64,000 nt of DNA. It comes from Thiomicrorhabdus sp041583835. GTDB taxonomy: Bacteria; Pseudomonadota; Gammaproteobacteria; Thiomicrospirales; Thiomicrospiraceae. Positions 10,689-19,776 of the stretch are shown one piece after another. The notes under the pieces are model-generated. The model was not told where the DNA came from. It did no database searches and saw nothing but the letters and a program-made list of their open reading frames with translations. Position numbers and translations under genes: made by a program. The first letter of the stretch is position 1. Each line of letters opens with the position of its first letter. Location: NCBI RefSeq assembly GCF_041583835.1, contig NZ_JBFHFC010000010.1, positions 17,505 to 81,504 on the forward strand, in the 5' to 3' direction.

Positions 10689-12218
10689 TTATTTCTTGAT
10701 CATCTTTTTCGGATTAAGACCCAATACCATCAAGGCTATGCCATAAACAACCATCGCCCCGATCACCAAGCCCGTCAACCAGGCCATTCGGTGCCAGGCA
10801 TCAAACGCCAACCAACTGGCGGTGGACGGTGATAGCAATACAATGAAAGCCACCAATGCCGCATTCGCGAGCAAAACCTGTACAAACAATTTCTTCCACC
10901 CGGTCAATGGCGTGAACACCTGCTGCTTCTGCAAATACCAATACAATAATCCCGCATTCACAAAAGCGGAAAATGTCGTCGCCGCCGCCAGACCGACATG
11001 AGCAAACGGCCCAATCAAAATCAGGTTTAAAACCGTATTCGTTACCAATGCCACCACCGCGACCTTAACCGGCGTTTTCATATCCTTACGCGAATAGAAA
11101 GCCGGAGCGAGAATCTTCACCAGAATGAAACCAAGCAGACCGAACGAATAAGCCATCAGACTCATGCCCGACATGGTCACATCCTGCTCGGTGAAAGCAC
11201 CGTAATAAAATAGCGATACAATCAACGGTTCGGCCAGCAACAATAACCCTAACGTCGCCGGTAAACCGATTATCAAAACCAGACGTAACGCGGTATCCAG
11301 ATCTTCCTGGAATCCTTGCCAATTTTCGTTCGCGGCTTTTTTCGACAAGCCCGGTAGCACCACCGTTGCCAAAGCGACGCCAAAAACGCCCAGCGGAAAT
11401 TCCATCAAACGATCGGAATAATAGAGCCACGAAACCGAACCGGTCACCAGAAACGACGCCAGCACCGTATCGACCAATAGGTTAATTTGCGCCACCGACA
11501 CCCCAAATAATGCCGGCAGCATCAAGCGTTTAACCTCACCGACGCCAGGATCGGTCTCTTTAGAGGGATGCGGCAGCAAACCCAATCGATACAGAAACGG
11601 CAAATGAAACAACAACTGCACCACCCCGGCAACCAACACCCCCCAAGCCAGAGCCATGACCGGAATATCCAACAACGGCGACACCCAAACGGCGAAACTG
11701 ATCAGCACCAAGTTTAAAAAGACCGGAGTAAACGCCGGCACCGCGAACTGATTGTAGGTATTCATGATGGCGGACGAAAACGCCACCAAGGAGATCAGTA
11801 ACAGGTAAGGGAAAGTGATCGACAACATATCCGAAGCCAGTCCGAACTTAACCGGATCGTCGATAAAGCCCGGCGCGAATACCATCATCCACAAAGAGGA
11901 GCCGAATACGCCGAATGCCGTCAGAAGTAAAAGAATACCGCCCAAACGGAAACTGATTGCATTGACTAAATGCTTGACCGCTTGCTGACCGCGTTTCTCT
12001 TTGGCTTCTGCCAATACCGGAACAAACGCTTGCGAAAAAGCGCCTTCGGCAAATAGACGACGAAAAAAGTTAGGAATTTTAAACGCCACAAAAAACGCAT
12101 CCGCCCCCATGCTGGCACCGAAATAACGAGCGATGATCACGTCGCGCACAAAACCCAACACACGTGAGATCATCGTCATTCCACCAACAGTAGCGGTCGC
12201 TTTTATAATTCTTTTCAA
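10689..12218 (-). CDS. murJ: Lipid II flippase MurJ
   Basis: Polytopic inner-membrane protein of the MOP superfamily that flips lipid II to the periplasmic face for peptidoglycan synthesis. It starts with the family signature SRVLGFVRDVIIARYFG and shows the usual run of about fourteen hydrophobic helices over 509 aa. The start appears to be TTG at 12218, giving an N-terminus aligned with E. coli MurJ; the first internal methionine would cut into the conserved helix. It is the first gene of the murJ-ribF-ileS-lspA run, with 119 bases to ribF. Confidence 0.95.
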   Translation of the reverse strand: MKRIIKATATVGGMTMISRVLGFVRDVIIARYFGASMGADAFFVAFKIPNFFRRLFAEGAFSQAFVPVLAEAKEKRGQQAVKHLVNAISFRLGGILLLLTAFGVFGSSLWMMVFAPGFIDDPVKFGLASDMLSITFPYLLLISLVAFSSAIMNTYNQFAVPAFTPVFLNLVLISFAVWVSPLLDIPVMALAWGVLVAGVVQLLFHLPFLYRLGLLPHPSKETDPGVGEVKRLMLPALFGVSVAQINLLVDTVLASFLVTGSVSWLYYSDRLMEFPLGVFGVALATVVLPGLSKKAANENWQGFQEDLDTALRLVLIIGLPATLGLLLLAEPLIVSLFYYGAFTEQDVTMSGMSLMAYSFGLLGFILVKILAPAFYSRKDMKTPVKVAVVALVTNTVLNLILIGPFAHVGLAAATTFSAFVNAGLLYWYLQKQQVFTPLTGWKKLFVQVLLANAALVAFIVLLSPSTASWLAFDAWHRMAWLTGLVIGAMVVYGIALMVLGLNPKKMIKK

Positions 12219-12389
12219 AATGGATTCTTCTGTTTATTCATTAAGTTCCCGCATTGTATCAAAGCTCCGTCAAACACGCATTTAAAGCATATTAACGTTT
12301 CATGATAAGGGTTCCTATCCACCTTAAATTATGCAAAGATTAACCTTAAAACTACGTAGTTACTTCCGATTACAAAACAGGTAAAACCG

Positions 12390-14021
12390 ATGAAAGCTGC
12401 TCAACTGTTTATACACTGTCTGGAAAACGAAGAAGTCCAATACATCTTCGGCATCCCGGGTGAAGAAAACCTAGACTTAATGGATGCATTACTGGACAGC
12501 AAAATCCAATTCATCCTCACCCGTCACGAGCAAGGTGCGGCGTTCATGGCCGACGTCTACGGCCGGCTTACCGGTCACGCCGGAGTTTGTTTATCCACAC
12601 TCGGGCCCGGCGCCACCAATCTGGTCACCGGTGTAGCCGATGCAAACATGGACCGCGCGCCGGTCGTTGCAATCGCCGGACAGGCCGCCACCAACCGTCT
12701 GCATAAAGAAAGCCATCAGGTATTGGATTTGGTCAACCTATTCGAACCCATTACCAAATACAGCACTCAGATACTGACGCCGGACATCATTCCGGAAGTG
12801 GTACGAAAAGCATTCAAAGTCGCTCAGTCTGAAAAACCCGGTTGCTGCTTTATCGACTTTCCGGAAAACATCGCCGGCTTCGAAGTCAATAAACTACCGC
12901 TCAAAAAACAGAGCCCGCTGCCTCCCGAACCCAACAGCCTAAAAGTACAGCAAGCGGCGGAAATTATCAGCGAAGCACAATACCCGATTATCATTGCCGG
13001 GAACGGTGTTGTCCGTTCGAACGCCAGCGACGCTTTAGAAGAGTTCGCTTCCAAACTCAATATTCCGGTAGCCACCACCTTCATGGCGAAAGGGGTCATC
13101 TCCTGCCATCATGAACTCTCTTTGGGAACGGTCGGCTTACAAGCCGAAGACTATATATCCTGCGGCATCAACCGTGCCGACGTAGTGATCTGTGTAGGCT
13201 ACGACATCGTCGAATATCACCCTTACCTATGGAACCACAATCCCGAGTGCAAAATCATCCATATCGACAGCCAACCCGCCGAGGTGGATGAATATTACAT
13301 TGTTGAAGCCGGTCTGATCAGCGATATCGGCAGCGCTTTGGCTAAAATCTCCGCACTCAGTAAACGCCATCAACACCCTGTTTACCAACCACTTAAAAAA
13401 CATATCGACGAACACTTGCACGCCCATGAAAACGATGCCAATTTTCCGCTAAAACCGCAGAAGATACTTCATGATCTGCGTGCAGCTTTGCAACCCGAAG
13501 ACATCGTCATCTCGGATGTCGGCGCACATAAAATGTGGATAGCCCGCATGTATCAAACCCTGTCGCCCAATACCTGTATCATCTCCAACGGTTTCGCCTC
13601 CATGGGCATTTCGTTGCCCGGTGCGATTGCCGCCAAACTGGCTAAACCACAACAAGTGGCGGTCGCCGTTACCGGAGATGCGGGTTTTTTAATGAACGTC
13701 CAAGAGATCGAAACGGCCGTACGCCTGCAAATACCTGTCATCGTCCTAATCTGGAACGATCAACACTACGGCTTGATCAAATGGAAACAAGAGAATCATT
13801 TCGGGCGCGAAAGCAATGTCGCTTTCACCAATCCCGATTTCGTTAAGCTGGCGGACGCCTTCGGCGCTAAAGGTTATAGAATCAAGGCTGCAAACGAACT
13901 TTTGCCTACATTGCAGCAGGCGATTCAAGATAACTGCGTCGTACTGATCGATTGCCCGGTGGATTATTCCGAGAACCTGAAACTGACCGAAGAACTCGGC
14001 CATCTAATTTGTCCGACCTGA
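12390..14021 (+). CDS. Thiamine-diphosphate-dependent acetolactate synthase-like enzyme
   Basis: A complete three-domain ThDP enzyme: PYR domain with the catalytic Glu47 (RHEQGAAFMADVYGR), a central Rossmann-like domain, and a PP domain with the ThDP/Mg motif starting at GDAGF (429-433) and closing with NDQHYGLI. It resembles large subunits of acetolactate synthase, which join two pyruvates to acetolactate. There is no ilvN/ilvH small subunit or ilvC beside it. The segment IFGIPGEENLDL is typical of a branch of stand-alone enzymes. It could be catabolic (AlsS-like) or use another 2-oxo acid; the exact reaction is not settled by sequence. Confidence 0.8.
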   Translation: MKAAQLFIHCLENEEVQYIFGIPGEENLDLMDALLDSKIQFILTRHEQGAAFMADVYGRLTGHAGVCLSTLGPGATNLVTGVADANMDRAPVVAIAGQAATNRLHKESHQVLDLVNLFEPITKYSTQILTPDIIPEVVRKAFKVAQSEKPGCCFIDFPENIAGFEVNKLPLKKQSPLPPEPNSLKVQQAAEIISEAQYPIIIAGNGVVRSNASDALEEFASKLNIPVATTFMAKGVISCHHELSLGTVGLQAEDYISCGINRADVVICVGYDIVEYHPYLWNHNPECKIIHIDSQPAEVDEYYIVEAGLISDIGSALAKISALSKRHQHPVYQPLKKHIDEHLHAHENDANFPLKPQKILHDLRAALQPEDIVISDVGAHKMWIARMYQTLSPNTCIISNGFASMGISLPGAIAAKLAKPQQVAVAVTGDAGFLMNVQEIETAVRLQIPVIVLIWNDQHYGLIKWKQENHFGRESNVAFTNPDFVKLADAFGAKGYRIKAANELLPTLQQAIQDNCVVLIDCPVDYSENLKLTEELGHLICPT

Positions 14022-14084
14022 TAAGCATTATGCCGTTGTATAAAGTCGGGAAAACTTATCCGGTTTTACAAACGACTTAAAAAA

Positions 14085-14372
14085 TCAGGCTGTTTTATCG
14101 ACCTGTTTCAATACTTTTGCCTTATAAACAAACGTGCCGAACGGAATCAACGAGGCAAGCAACCCCAAAAATCCTTTTGCTTCGGAAACATGGCCTTTGA
14201 TGACATGATAGAAAAGCACCACATTAAACGCCAAAAACAAGCCGCCGTGCGCTCGCCCGACCAGGCTGACCGCTTCCGGCATACCGTAATTGTATTTCAG
14301 TGGCATCGCCACAAACAATAACAACAATAAAGACGTCCCTTCCAGTAACGCCATAAATCTTAAAAATGCCAT
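14085..14372 (-). CDS. Small membrane protein, DUF3817 family
   Basis: 95-aa protein with three hydrophobic segments and conserved short motifs (LEGTSLLLL at the start, GRAHGGLF in the middle) typical of DUF3817 proteins, whose function is unknown. It lies convergent to the acetolactate-synthase-like gene with about 60 bases between them, and downstream of rpsT on the same strand but behind a strong terminator. The ATG is clear. Confidence 0.75.
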   Translation of the reverse strand: MAFLRFMALLEGTSLLLLLFVAMPLKYNYGMPEAVSLVGRAHGGLFLAFNVVLFYHVIKGHVSEAKGFLGLLASLIPFGTFVYKAKVLKQVDKTA

Positions 14373-14403
14373 TCCATAACCTTATTTGATAAACGTGAGA
14401 CAT

Positions 14404-14432
14404 AAAAAAACCGGGATAAATCCCGGCTTTTT
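14404..14432 (-). terminator. Intrinsic terminator of rpsT
   Basis: The GC stem CCGGGA / TCCCGG with a TAAA loop is flanked by A and T tracts. On the minus strand it is followed by seven Ts. It lies 28 bases after the rpsT stop. Confidence 0.9.
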
Positions 14433-14459
14433 CGATTCTTTACTTTCTAAGCTAAAGAA

Positions 14460-14723
14460 TTACGCCATCGCTTTGATGCGAGCGTTTAAACGGCTCTTGG
14501 TACGAGCGGCTTTGTTCTTAGCGATAATGCCTTTACGAGCCATACCGTCAAGGTTTGACTGAGCGTCACGGAATGCAGCGTTAGCTGCTGCCTGATCACC
14601 AGTGTCGATCGCTGCATAAACTTTCTTCAAAGAAGTACGCATTGCAGAACGCATAGAAGCGTTATGTTGACGTTGTTTTTCTGCCTGACGTGCGCGTTTT
14701 GCTGCTTGTGCTGAGTTTGCCAC
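14460..14723 (-). CDS. rpsT: 30S ribosomal protein S20
   Basis: 87-aa Lys/Arg/Ala-rich helical protein with the S20 signature (ANSAQAAKRARQAEKQ at the start). It binds 16S rRNA in the body of the 30S subunit. The start codon is GTG with GGAGA a few bases upstream. E. coli rpsT also has a non-AUG start (UUG), which is part of its translational autoregulation, so the weak start may be functional here too. The gene is monocistronic, with a strong terminator. Confidence 0.97.
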   Translation of the reverse strand: MANSAQAAKRARQAEKQRQHNASMRSAMRTSLKKVYAAIDTGDQAAANAAFRDAQSNLDGMARKGIIAKNKAARTKSRLNARIKAMA

Positions 14724-14988
14724 TTTATTTCTCCAATTTGTTTTTACGTGTTAACGATCCGTAGACCTATCATTAACAATTAACACAACATTGTCTTATG
14801 CGTACACAAGAACAATGACTACGTTGTTTAGATCAAACCACCATTAATAAACGAATGATTCGAAAGGATTGAGAATTATCCACAATCCGAACAACACGGT
14901 CAAGTTTTATTCCAAAAATTAACCACTTATTAAAACCCGACAGATCCGTTAAGTTTCCAAAATAATTAAAAAACTATCTTTTATGTTT
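14724..14988. other. Non-coding stretch upstream of rpsT
   Basis: Together with the repeat that follows, this is the only gap longer than 300 bases. It holds the rpsT leader and ribosome-binding site (TTGGAGA on the minus strand). The rest is AT-rich sequence with no credible reading frame, RNA gene or clear promoter hexamers. Confidence 0.6.
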
Positions 14989-15091
14989 AAAAAGGAGGAT
15001 TTTTGTTCAAGGACAAGGCGCAGATTGGCGACGTGTACTAATGTACACGAGGCAATCTGCAACGCAGAGATTGGACAAAAAGACCCTTTTT
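14989..15091. repeat. 103-bp imperfect palindrome (REP/MITE-like)
   Basis: Nested complementary arms surround a TAAT centre: GTGTAC/GTACAC innermost, then CAGATTG/CAATCTG, then TTTTTGTTCAA/TTGGACAAAAA, and AAAAAGG/CCTTTTT at the tips. The right end reaches the rlmH stop codon. It encodes no plausible protein. It would fold into a long hairpin and may serve as the rlmH 3' end. Its form suggests a dispersed palindromic repeat, but a second copy is not in this window. Confidence 0.7.
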
Positions 15092-15560
15092 ATTCGCGGT
15101 GATATGGGTGGTTGTTGATTACCGACCACGCTCGGTATATCTGTTCCGCCACCATAATCCGCACCATCGGGTGCGGCATGGTCAATTTGGACAATCCCCA
15201 TTTCCATTGGGCTTGCTGCAAGATACTCTGATCCAGTCCGTCCGGACCGCCGACAATCAGAGCAATATCCTGACCGCCTGACAACCACTCTTCCATTTTA
15301 TCGGCCAACCCTTTTGTGGTGACCTGCTGACCGTGCTCGTCCAGCGCAATCACACGTGCGCCTTTTGGAATCGCAGCCGAAATCCGCTTGGCTTCCTCGG
15401 CTTTCATCTGCTCGACGGAACTGGTTTTACCGCGTTGCGCCATTGGCAACTCCACCAACTTCAAACTACAAGCTTTAGGCAAACGTTTCTCGTATTCCGC
15501 ATAACCTTCCTGCACCCATTTAGGCATTTTCTGTCCGACGGTAATGAAATGAATGATCAC
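15090..15560 (-). CDS. rlmH: 23S rRNA (pseudouridine1915-N3)-methyltransferase RlmH
   Basis: Small SPOUT-class methyltransferase that methylates pseudouridine 1915 in helix 69 on assembled 70S ribosomes. The knotted SAM-binding region shows LIVGGPDGLDQS, and the C-terminus RAWSVINNHPYHRE matches the family end exactly. The best start is GTG at 15560 (156 aa), with AGGA six bases upstream and an N-terminus aligned with E. coli RlmH; an in-frame extension to 15623 is not needed. It follows rsfS as in E. coli. Confidence 0.95.
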   Translation of the reverse strand: MIIHFITVGQKMPKWVQEGYAEYEKRLPKACSLKLVELPMAQRGKTSSVEQMKAEEAKRISAAIPKGARVIALDEHGQQVTTKGLADKMEEWLSGGQDIALIVGGPDGLDQSILQQAQWKWGLSKLTMPHPMVRIMVAEQIYRAWSVINNHPYHRE

Positions 15561-15594
15561 GAGAATTCCTGAGATTTTCTGATTGACGGGTTTG

Positions 15595-15620
15595 AAAAGC
15601 CATCCGGCAAGATGGCCTTT
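15595..15620 (-). terminator. Hairpin between rsfS and rlmH, possible attenuator
   Basis: GCCATC / GATGGC with a 6-nt loop and outer A/T pairs is followed on the minus strand by TTTTC. It could reduce transcription into rlmH. Confidence 0.4.
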
Positions 15621-15688
15621 CAACCTCAGCGCCGAACTAGCACACAGTCGGCGGCTGAATAACGATAAAGCACAATTCGGCTGGACGC

Positions 15689-16036
15689 TTACTCGCCTTC
15701 CGAGTTAGCCGTAGATTTCACATCCCAAAGTTTTTCAAGTGCATAGTGCGCACGTGCCGCTTCTGTCATGACATGAACGATCGCATTACCCAAGTCGACC
15801 AGTACCCAGTCAGGCTGAGGCCCGGCTTCAACACCCAAAGGAGGATATCCGGCGTCTTTAAATGCCAACGCAACCGCATCGCCCGTCGATTTAACGTGAG
15901 TCGTTGACGTACCCGTCGCGACCACCATCAAATCGGCAAACGAACTCACACCCGCAACATCCATAACTTGAATATCACGTGCTTTACTGTCTTCCAAGCT
16001 CTGTACGATAAGCTCTTTAATTTCTGATAATTCCAT
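15689..16036 (-). CDS. rsfS: Ribosomal silencing factor RsfS
   Basis: 115-aa protein of the Iojap/YbeB family that binds L14 and blocks 30S-50S joining in stationary phase or starvation. Family motifs are visible: DIQVMDVAGVSSFADLMVVATG at the start and a WVLVDLGNAIVHVM stretch in the middle. It lies five bases downstream of nadD, so the two are co-transcribed. Confidence 0.96.
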   Translation of the reverse strand: MELSEIKELIVQSLEDSKARDIQVMDVAGVSSFADLMVVATGTSTTHVKSTGDAVALAFKDAGYPPLGVEAGPQPDWVLVDLGNAIVHVMTEAARAHYALEKLWDVKSTANSEGE

Positions 16037-16041
16037 ATTTT

Positions 16042-16686
16042 TTATTCTTTTCCTTTATTCACATCCCGATAGAGGTGATGCTGTTGTATATAGTCTATGA
16101 CGGCCGGCGGCATTAAATAATCCACCGACTGTCCTTGCTGTAAATAATTTCGTAAGGCCGTCGCGCTCAGATCCAACTGTGTAACCTGAACATCGACAAT
16201 CTGCTCGCACGGCTGAGAAAACGTTTTAACGTGATGCGCCCGTAAAATTTGTCCCGCCTCGCAATAAAGCGGCAAGGCTTCTCCCGGACGATGCGTAACC
16301 GCGATATTCGACAACTGCAAAATCTCACGCCAGTTATGCCAAGTATGAAAATTTGCAAACGCATCGGTTCCCATAATCAGTACCAACGCCGCATCAACAC
16401 CCAAACTTTGCTTCAACGCAACTAAGGTATCAACCATGTAAGACGGTCCGCCGCGATCAATCTCGACCGTATCCAGGCAAAACTTTGGTTGCCCTTTAAT
16501 CGCCAGCTCAATCATCGCGCATCGCTGTTCTGCGGACACACTGGGTTTTCCGCGATGGACCGGTTGATAACAAGGTACGAACCGTACTTGCTCCAAACCG
16601 AGTTTCTGTTGAACTTCCAATGCCGGCCGCAAATGCCCGAAATGAATCGGGTCAAACGTGCCGCCGTTAATGCCGATTAAACGCAT
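16042..16686 (-). CDS. nadD: Nicotinate-nucleotide adenylyltransferase
   Basis: Forms deamido-NAD from nicotinate mononucleotide and ATP. The nucleotidyltransferase motif GGTFDPIHFGHLRPA is at residues 8-22, and the second signature appears as SATALRNYLQQG near the C-terminus. The length (214 aa) is typical. It follows proA by 19 bases and precedes rsfS by 5, an arrangement also known in Pseudomonas. Confidence 0.97.
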   Translation of the reverse strand: MRLIGINGGTFDPIHFGHLRPALEVQQKLGLEQVRFVPCYQPVHRGKPSVSAEQRCAMIELAIKGQPKFCLDTVEIDRGGPSYMVDTLVALKQSLGVDAALVLIMGTDAFANFHTWHNWREILQLSNIAVTHRPGEALPLYCEAGQILRAHHVKTFSQPCEQIVDVQVTQLDLSATALRNYLQQGQSVDYLMPPAVIDYIQQHHLYRDVNKGKE

Positions 16687-16705
16687 ATCGGTTCAACAGC
16701 CATCA

Positions 16706-17959
16706 TTACTGACGGATTGTGCCGTCGCCCAGCACGATATATTTCTGCGACGTCAAACCTTCCAATCCGACCGGACCGCGAGCGTGAAACTTGTCGGTAC
16801 TGATGCCGATTTCCGCCCCCAGACCGTATTCGAAACCGTCGGCGAAACGCGTCGAGGCGTTGACCATTACCGAACTCGAATCGACCTCGGCCAAAAAGCG
16901 GCGCGACGTACTGAAATTTTCGGTAATAATCGATTCGGTGTGACCGGAGCTGTACTGCGCAATATGATCCATTGCCGCATCCACATCGGCGACCACTCGA
17001 ATCGATAGAATCGGTGCCAGATATTCCGTCGCCCAGTCGATTTCGGTTGCCGGAACGGCATCGATAATGGCACAGGTTTTTTCGCAACCGCGCAATTCGA
17101 CGCCTTTTTCGGCATACTGTTTTGCCAATTCAGGCAACACTTTTTCGGCTTGCGATTCGGCAACCAACAAGGTTTCCATCGCATTGCACACACCGTAACG
17201 ATGAGTTTTAGCATTCACCGCCACACGGATCGCTTTATCGTAGTCGGCGTCGTCATCGATATAGACATGACAGATGCCGTCCAAGTGTTTGATCACCGGT
17301 ACGCGGGCATTCTGACTGATACGTTCAATCAATCCTTTACCGCCTCTCGGGATGATCACATCGACATATTCCGGCATGGCAATCAATTCCCCTACCGCGG
17401 CACGATCAGTGGTTTCAACGACCTGCACCGCCGTTTCAGGCAGACCTGCCTGTTTTAATCCTTGCTGAATGCAACTTGCCAATGCCTGATTGGAAAACGC
17501 CGCTTCGGAACCACCGCGCAAAATCGCTGCATTTCCCGATTTCAAACACAACGCTGCCGCATCGGCAGTCACATTAGGGCGCGATTCGTAAATGATACCC
17601 ACCACACCTAAAGGGACGCGCATCTTACCGACCTGAATGCCGGAAGGACGGTAGCTCATATCGGTGACTTCACCTATTGGATCCTGCAAAGCCGCAACCT
17701 GACGCAGCCCTTCCGCAATCCCTGCAATTCCGGCATCAGTCAATGCCAAACGATCCAACATCGCAGCATCCAATCCGTTTTGCTTGCCGTTTTCCAAGTC
17801 TTTGGCATTTTCCGCTTTCAATACGTCAGCCGAATTTTCAATCGCTTCTGCCATCGCCAATAAGGCGCGGTTTTTCTGTGCCGTGGAAGCACGCACCAAC
17901 ACTCTGGCGGCTCGTCTGGCTTGCTGTCCCAATTGTTGCATATAGGCTTGAATATCCAT
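16706..17959 (-). CDS. proA: Gamma-glutamyl phosphate reductase
   Basis: NADPH-dependent reductase of the aldehyde dehydrogenase superfamily that makes glutamate-5-semialdehyde for proline synthesis. The catalytic cysteine is in YGVCNAMETLLV. The substrate-binding segment IPRGGKGLI and the C-terminal RGPVGLEGLTSQKY are typical. It is 417 aa, as expected. proB is not in the window. It sits between holA and nadD, probably in the same transcription unit. Confidence 0.97.
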   Translation of the reverse strand: MDIQAYMQQLGQQARRAARVLVRASTAQKNRALLAMAEAIENSADVLKAENAKDLENGKQNGLDAAMLDRLALTDAGIAGIAEGLRQVAALQDPIGEVTDMSYRPSGIQVGKMRVPLGVVGIIYESRPNVTADAAALCLKSGNAAILRGGSEAAFSNQALASCIQQGLKQAGLPETAVQVVETTDRAAVGELIAMPEYVDVIIPRGGKGLIERISQNARVPVIKHLDGICHVYIDDDADYDKAIRVAVNAKTHRYGVCNAMETLLVAESQAEKVLPELAKQYAEKGVELRGCEKTCAIIDAVPATEIDWATEYLAPILSIRVVADVDAAMDHIAQYSSGHTESIITENFSTSRRFLAEVDSSSVMVNASTRFADGFEYGLGAEIGISTDKFHARGPVGLEGLTSQKYIVLGDGTIRQ

Positions 17960-18052
17960 GCTTTACGCTTCCTATCCCTTTAAATTTCGTCTTGTTCTTT
18001 TATTGATTTTTACTTCTATCGCCGTTTCGTTACGCCAATTTCACGGACTGAC

Positions 18053-19090
18053 TCAGTGCGCTATCTTATGAATCAAAGCGGATAGTCCCATCCAGACCTC
18101 TTCGGCATTCAATGTCTTCCGAATGCCTTTGATCATCAAATCAATCTGTAAAGCGTCTTTCAGCAACGCTTGCCAATATTCCGACTGATGACGCTGCAAA
18201 GCAGAACCGACTTCATTCTGCCGCGATTGCCAAATACGCATCTGTTTATAAGCCTGTGCCAACGGCATCGTTTGGCGTAACTGCGAAAGTTCCACCAACT
18301 GACGAATCTCTTTAGCCAGCAACCATAAAATAACCGGTGCTTCCAGACCCTCCTGGCGGAGTCGTAACAACATTTGTTGCGCATAATCCGATTTGCCAAG
18401 CAACATGGCCGTCGCCAATGCAAACAGCTGATAATGCGCCTGGTCGACCACGCTATCGGCGATCACCTGTGCACTGATACTGGTATTGGCCGGGTGCAAC
18501 AAGCTTAACTTGATCAATTCCTGATCGGCGGCAAGAAGATTACCTTCTACGCGCTCCGCCAACAGTGCCGCCGCTTCCGGTTCAAGCTGCAAACCGTACT
18601 GCCCCGCTTTCTGCTGACACCAACCCGGCAACGCCTGGGTTGGAACGGGTTTGGCCTGAATCACCAAGCCCGCCGACTCAATCGCCGTCACCCATTTGGA
18701 TTTGACCTGACGGCTATCCAGTTTTTCGCATTCCAAAAGCACAATCACTTCCGGCGGCAACCCGGCTTGCGCCTGACTCAAATTCGCCCAGTCCTGAATA
18801 AACTTGGTACCTTCGGTTCCCGGCGAGCCTTTCGGCATGGACACCATGACCACACGCTGTTCGGAAAACAACGATCCGGCCTGCGTTTCCATTTGCAACG
18901 ACTGCCAATCAAACCCGGCATCGACTTCATAGCGGTCGCCGAACAAATACCCTTGAGATTGCAAATTGTGTCGCAGACCGTCAACACAATCCCTTAAGAA
19001 CAAGGCTTCTTCACCATAAAACAGGTAGATCGGTTTTAAATCCACCGTTCCCTGTTGTAACTGATTTAAAAAGGCACTGGCTAAAATCAC
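18053..19090 (-). CDS. holA: DNA polymerase III delta subunit
   Basis: Clamp-loader subunit that opens the beta sliding clamp. 345 aa, with the family N-terminus (PIYLFYGEEALFLRDCVD), a degenerate AAA+ fold and a helical C-terminal collar (PVILWLLAKEIRQL). The start is GTG at 19090; the Shine-Dalgarno is weak. It lies 65 bases after lptE, in the conserved leuS-lptE-holA order that also couples LPS assembly and replication genes in E. coli. Confidence 0.94.
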   Translation of the reverse strand: MILASAFLNQLQQGTVDLKPIYLFYGEEALFLRDCVDGLRHNLQSQGYLFGDRYEVDAGFDWQSLQMETQAGSLFSEQRVVMVSMPKGSPGTEGTKFIQDWANLSQAQAGLPPEVIVLLECEKLDSRQVKSKWVTAIESAGLVIQAKPVPTQALPGWCQQKAGQYGLQLEPEAAALLAERVEGNLLAADQELIKLSLLHPANTSISAQVIADSVVDQAHYQLFALATAMLLGKSDYAQQMLLRLRQEGLEAPVILWLLAKEIRQLVELSQLRQTMPLAQAYKQMRIWQSRQNEVGSALQRHQSEYWQALLKDALQIDLMIKGIRKTLNAEEVWMGLSALIHKIAH

Positions 19091-19155
19091 TGGGCTTTAT
19101 TCAACTCGTTTATTTATATGGGATTCAAAGGCGTTTTCAAGTGCGATACAAACCA

Positions 19156-19701
19156 TCACTTGACCAACTCACCGGCTTGCTTCGACTTCATCAACAGGGC
19201 GCGATTAATTCGATCGACAATCTGACGCGCAATCTCTTGCGACATCTGCTTCTGAATATCCTGCAATTCACGGCTTGAAGCCAACAAGGCGTTATTATCG
19301 ATCTGCTGATCACGATAACTGCTGACTTCGGCCGTCAACAACATAGCCTCGGTAGCAACCTCTTCAACCTCAAACGCCTGTTTCATCGTCAACAACACCG
19401 ATGAAACGTCACCGGTACCGGTATAACTGGTTTTTGATTGATGCACGTAAGTTTTCGATAAACGCACTTCCAACTCCGCTCCGACCAGGCTGGACGAGAT
19501 TATCACACCACTGCTCTTGAGCTGTTGTTTCAGTGCATCCTCAACATCATTCTGCACCAACTCCAACCCGCTAAGCTTGACGCTTTTGAACTGAGCTTCG
19601 CCCGCAGTGCCGTAGCCGCGCAAATGAAAACCGCAGCCACTTAACAAAGTCGCTACAAACAGTACCAAGAACAAACCGACACTGATTTTCATTGCGTTCA
19701 T
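19156..19701 (-). CDS. lptE: LPS-assembly lipoprotein LptE
   Basis: Outer-membrane lipoprotein that plugs the LptD barrel and helps insert lipopolysaccharide. The signal peptide ends in the lipobox LLSGC, followed by GFHLRGYG, the typical start of mature LptE. The frame extends upstream to 19767, but the ATG at 19701 has GGGA six bases upstream and places the signal peptide properly at the N-terminus (181 aa); the ATG at 19692 is an alternative. It is 75 bases downstream of leuS, as in E. coli. Confidence 0.93.
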   Translation of the reverse strand: MNAMKISVGLFLVLFVATLLSGCGFHLRGYGTAGEAQFKSVKLSGLELVQNDVEDALKQQLKSSGVIISSSLVGAELEVRLSKTYVHQSKTSYTGTGDVSSVLLTMKQAFEVEEVATEAMLLTAEVSSYRDQQIDNNALLASSRELQDIQKQMSQEIARQIVDRINRALLMKSKQAGELVK

Positions 19702-19776
19702 CGAAATCCCGAAAGATGCAATTGAATCTGAACAGGCCTGTTCGGTTTTCAAATGAGGCGTAACCATGCCGGAACC

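Noticed and set aside
14724..14988. Small RNA gene upstream of rpsT
   Set aside because: No stable hairpin with T-run or clear promoter was seen; it is just AT-rich leader sequence.
15007..15288. Reading frame across the palindrome and the end of rlmH
   Set aside because: It lies in another frame of rlmH and starts in a repeat; no protein features.
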